A DNA stretch of 15,426 nucleotides from DATJZH01 sp035499215 (GTDB lineage: Bacteria; Actinomycetota; Actinomycetes; Streptosporangiales; Streptosporangiaceae), in assembly GCA_035499215.1 (NCBI GenBank), contig DATJZH010000411.1, positions 1 to 15,426 of the forward strand, read 5' to 3'. The translations under genes and the position numbers were made by a program. Shown piece by piece: positions 13,265-15,426 of this stretch. A model generated the notes under the pieces. It was given only the letters and a program-made list of their open reading frames with translations, was not told the origin of the DNA and ran no database searches. Every line of letters starts with the position of its first letter. The first letter of the stretch is position 1.

Positions 13265-13870
13265 TCCGGATCCGCCCTGCTGACGCTGCCCGGCCGTAAT
13301 CCGCGTCTTGGCGCAGGCAGGCTTAGCCCCGGTGAGCGCCGCGATCGCGGCCTCCGGCGAGCGGGCCCACTGGATCAGCTGCCGGTTGGCGGCCGCCAGC
13401 AAGCCGACATTCACCATGCGGTCGAGCTGCGTCACGAGCGGATCCCAGAACCCGTCGACGTCCATGAGGACAACGGGCTTGGCGTGCAGCCCGAGCTTCG
13501 ACCAGGCCGAGACCTCGGCAAGCTCCTCCAGCGTGCCCAGGCCGCCGGGCAGCGCGATGAATCCGTCGGACAGGTCATACATGCGCTGCTTGCGCTCATG
13601 CATGGACGCCACCTCGTGCAGCTCAGTCAGTTCCCTGTGCGGGACCTCCCGGCTGAAGAGCCCAGCAGGGATGACCCCGATAACCCGGCCGCTGCTGGCG
13701 AGCGCAGCGTCGGCGAGCTCACCCATCAGACCGGCCCGGCCGCCGCCGTAGACGAGACCGATGCCGCGCCGGGCGGCCAGCGTCCCGAGTTCACGGGCGG
13801 CGCTGCGGTAGCGGACGTCGGGCGGAGAGCAGGATCCGCAGAAGACGCAGAGCGTCCGGATGGTGACCAT
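13199..13870 (-). CDS. LOG-family protein (TIGR00730), lysine-decarboxylase-like fold
   Basis: 223 residues, ATG at 13870; only a weak upstream site. The Rossmann-like fold shows GGGRAGLMG (42-50), MHERK (90-94) and PGGLGTLEE (108-116), the hallmark of the LOG family. Its characterised members (plant LONELY GUY, bacterial homologues such as Mycobacterium tuberculosis Rv1205) hydrolyse cytokinin nucleoside 5'-monophosphates to free base and ribose 5-phosphate. PGGxGTxxE marks the nucleotide/active-site loop. The name 'lysine decarboxylase' seen in databases is misleading. The last 35 or so residues are Gly/Ser/Arg rich, exceed the conserved domain and are encoded antisense to the end of lysR. 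No functional link to the cox genes is evident. Confidence 0.92.
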   Translation of the reverse strand: MVTIRTLCVFCGSCSPPDVRYRSAARELGTLAARRGIGLVYGGGRAGLMGELADAALASSGRVIGVIPAGLFSREVPHRELTELHEVASMHERKQRMYDLSDGFIALPGGLGTLEELAEVSAWSKLGLHAKPVVLMDVDGFWDPLVTQLDRMVNVGLLAAANRQLIQWARSPEAAIAALTGAKPACAKTRITAGQRQQGGSGSAPDRHEDGRAESRGRNASGG

Positions 13871-13982
13871 AGCCCGACCAACCTACCCGCGCGGACCGCG
13901 GTGCCTGGCCGTCACCAGGCCGGCCAGGCGGATTGAACGCCCGCCTGCTGAAACCGTAGGCAGCCGCCATCCGCTCGGAAGG

Positions 13983-14225
13983 CTAGCCGCCGGGCTCAGG
14001 CTCGTTTTCGTCTGGTGCGTGCGGGCCCTTGCGGCGGTGCCGCATCTGTCGTGTGCGCCGGCGGACGGGGCGCGGGAGTGAACGGAGCCACTCGCGGGCG
14101 CCGGGTCCGAACCAGTCAACCGGAAACCCGAGGACATGCTGCCGCTCCTCGCCTGTTCCGGCACGGGCATCCGGTCCCCAGGGCACGCCCAGCACCCGGT
14201 TCCGTTCCTCCCGGTTCCTGGCCAT
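13983..14225 (-). CDS. Small basic hypothetical protein
   Basis: 80 residues from the ATG at 14225, supported by AGGAAGG (14233-14239) 7 bases upstream; the open frame extends to 14327 without a better start. It has no signal peptide, cysteine or membrane segment. The N-terminal half (NREERNRVLGVPWGPDA, ERQHVLGFPVDWFGPGAREW) repeats the theme R-x-x-VLG-x-P twice; the C-terminal half is Arg/Lys rich (RPVRRRTRQMRHRRKG) and ends acidic. The basic stretch could bind nucleic acid. It lies between the LOG-family and adenosyltransferase genes, 109 bases from the latter. I do not recognise the family. Confidence 0.6.
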   Translation of the reverse strand: MARNREERNRVLGVPWGPDARAGTGEERQHVLGFPVDWFGPGAREWLRSLPRPVRRRTRQMRHRRKGPHAPDENEPEPGG

Positions 14226-14334
14226 CGGACCACCTTCCTGGCTGCCGCGCGTGGATGGTGCCAGGCCGCCCCGTGCATGACCGCCGATGACCCGCTGTGG
14301 TCTCCGATTCTGGCACGCAGGTGGCACGGGACGG

Positions 14335-14886
14335 TCATTGCCGGGGTGCCCAGCGGGCGTCGGGGACGCCGGCGCAGTGATTGGTATAGCGGGCCAGGAC
14401 GAACAGCAGATCAGCGAGGCGGTTCAAGTAGGCCGCGACATCCGCGCTGACGTGCTCGGAACGACGCAGCGCGGTAACCCGCCGCTCGGCCCGCCGACAC
14501 ACCGTGCGGGCCACCTGCAACTGTGCCGCCCCGGCCGTCCCGCCGGGGTGGATGAAGTTGCGCAGTTCCGGGAGCTGCTGATCAAGGTCATCCATCACGG
14601 CTTCCAGATGCGTCACCTCCCCGCTGGCCAGCCGGGGGAGCGAGGCTCCCGATCCAGCGCTGCCGGGGGCCATCAGCTCACAATTTACCGTGAACAGGGA
14701 TTCCTGGACTGTCTGCAGGACGCCGGTCACTATCTCGGGCAGCTCGCCCGCGGCGGCGAGACCAACAGCGGCGTTGCACTCGTCCACGGCCCCGATGGCC
14801 TCCATCCGGGCGTCGTCCTTACCTATCCGGCGGCCACCCCAGATGCTGGTCTGACCGGCGTCGCCCTTACGGGTATAGATCTTCAT
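14335..14886 (-). CDS. Cob(I)yrinic acid a,c-diamide adenosyltransferase, PduO type
   Basis: 183 residues, ATG at 14886; an in-frame TGA lies five codons upstream, so no earlier start is possible. Hallmarks of the PduO-type fold: TRKGDAGQT (5-13, ATP-binding loop), VDECNA (34-39), FIHPGG (111-116), RTVCRRAERR (127-136) and YLNRLADLLFVLAR (153-166). It transfers the adenosyl group of ATP to cob(I)alamin or cobinamide, giving adenosylcobalamin. Cys38 and His113 stand where Leu is common; neither is catalytic. No cobalamin riboswitch was recognised upstream. The gene lacks its own ribosome binding site, and a short upstream frame overlaps its start (14867-14902). It lies 137 bases after proS on the same strand. 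Confidence 0.94.
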   Translation of the reverse strand: MKIYTRKGDAGQTSIWGGRRIGKDDARMEAIGAVDECNAAVGLAAAGELPEIVTGVLQTVQESLFTVNCELMAPGSAGSGASLPRLASGEVTHLEAVMDDLDQQLPELRNFIHPGGTAGAAQLQVARTVCRRAERRVTALRRSEHVSADVAAYLNRLADLLFVLARYTNHCAGVPDARWAPRQ

Positions 14887-14902
14887 GGAGTGACACTGTC
14901 AT
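14867..14902 (-). other. Possible 11-codon upstream ORF overlapping the adenosyltransferase start
   Basis: An ATG at 14902 is preceded by AAGG (7 bases) within AGGAGAAGG, a better site than the adenosyltransferase start has. It encodes MTVSLHEDLYP and stops at TAA (14867-14869), 17 bases past the adenosyltransferase ATG and in another frame. Ribosomes ending there could re-initiate at the nearby ATG. This is inferred from spacing alone; chance is possible. Confidence 0.35.
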
Positions 14903-15023
14903 ATGGCCGCCTTCTCCTGAACTAATCCCGGGCCGCCGGGAGCCGGCCAGGGCCGCGGTCACTCGGCCGGGCCTCCTCAATGAGGCGGAAGAGGATCAAC
15001 CTGCGAAGCGCAGCCAGGCAGGC

Positions 15024-15426
15024 TCAGTAGGCGCGGGCGAAGATCACTCGCTTGCCGTAGGCGGACGCCTTGCCGCAGCGAACGCACATGCCCTGCTCGG
15101 GTTCGCCTGCCAGCGGGATGCAGCGGGGAGTGGCCGTGGTTTCGGTCTTGATCTCGTCTTCACAAGCCTGCTCGCCGCAGTGCAGCGCCAGCGCCCAGCC
15201 GACCGCCACGGCGGCAGCGAACTCAGGCCAGGACCTGACAGCGGCTGTGTGGTCGTCGCGGAAGTCGGCGGCCCGCCGCGCCAGCATGGCCTGGAACGTG
15301 GCAAGCTCGGCAGCCAGCAGGTCTGGCGCCGCATCGAGGGGGATGGCCTCCTTGGCGGCGTCCGGCTGCCGGTAACTCAGGCGGCGGGACATCAGCGTGG
15401 TACCAGCGGCCAGTTCCCGCAGGCCA
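15024..15426 (-). CDS. proS: Prolyl-tRNA synthetase, archaeal/eukaryotic-type, C-terminal part (cut by window end)
   Basis: The frame stays open from the right edge to a TGA at 15024 (133 visible residues), so the gene is truncated by the window, not by mutation. The first residues (GLRELAAGTTL, then SRRL) match the end of the anticodon-binding domain of ProRS. The rest is the C-terminal zinc-binding domain of the archaeal-type enzyme: HCGEQACEDEIK with a Cys-x4-Cys, TPRCIPL, CVRCG with a Cys-x2-Cys, and the typical YGKRVIFARAY ending in a terminal Tyr. The enzyme charges tRNA-Pro in the cytoplasm. A start at 15392 would give a 122-residue protein but would cut off conserved sequence and is rejected. 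Confidence 0.92.
   Translation of the reverse strand, partial: GLRELAAGTTLMSRRLSYRQPDAAKEAIPLDAAPDLLAAELATFQAMLARRAADFRDDHTAAVRSWPEFAAAVAVGWALALHCGEQACEDEIKTETTATPRCIPLAGEPEQGMCVRCGKASAYGKRVIFARAY

Noticed and set aside
13199..13870. Lysine decarboxylase
   Set aside because: PGGxGTxxE and the fold identify a LOG-family phosphoribohydrolase; no PLP-binding lysine motif of decarboxylases is present.
15024..15392. Stand-alone 122-residue protein starting at 15392
   Set aside because: The frame is open to the window edge and the residues before the ATG match prolyl-tRNA synthetase, so it is the end of proS.

Overview
The window reads as a chromosomal segment of a high-GC actinomycete. Most of it is about 70-75% GC (45 of 60 bases in 9301-9360), with GTG and TTG starts, GGAGG ribosome binding sites and end-to-start overlapping operons. 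Lineage markers are the 42-residue DLW-39 family protein and an archaeal-type prolyl-tRNA synthetase. I infer an actinomycete (Actinomycetota) and cannot name the genus.

Layout. (1) 1-3800 is an accessory, lower-GC zone (27 of 60 bases in 1321-1380). It holds a tandem winged-helix plus PD-(D/E)XK nuclease-like protein, a small secreted protein of unknown function, a truncated acetyltransferase remnant, a degenerate tRNA-Thr(CGT)-like sequence that looks like an attachment site, and a tyrosine integrase. (2) 3856-4923 returns to core-like sequence: an intact tRNA-Ala(TGC), a HAD/phosphonatase-like protein lacking key catalytic aspartates, and DLW-39. (3) 5302-12155, on the minus strand, is a compact aerobic carbon monoxide dehydrogenase operon read in the order coxM, coxS, coxL, xdhC-YHS, moxR (coxD-like), VWA (coxE-like). 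(4) 12317-13264 is a divergent LysR-type regulator, probably of that operon. (5) 13199-15426 holds a LOG-family protein convergent with and overlapping lysR, a small basic hypothetical protein, a PduO-type cobalamin adenosyltransferase, and the 3' end of proS, cut by the window edge.

How the genes work together. CoxM (FAD), CoxS (two 2Fe-2S clusters) and CoxL (Mo/Cu site) form the enzyme that oxidises CO to CO2 with electron release. CoxL carries AYACSFR, matching the form I signature AYxCSFR with the copper-binding cysteine, and the gene order M-S-L is the form I order. The XdhC-like, MoxR and VWA proteins are the usual cofactor-insertion and maturation partners. The XdhC-like protein carries a C-terminal YHS metal-binding module, notable because form I enzymes need copper as well as molybdenum. 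The LysR protein lies across a 161-base intergenic region, where its binding sites would be expected.

The least explained parts are the wHTH-nuclease protein with a palindrome upstream, the secreted protein, the degenerate att-like tRNA, the catalytically stripped HAD protein, and a 10-bp-arm inverted repeat at 5101-5129. None by itself proves a new system.
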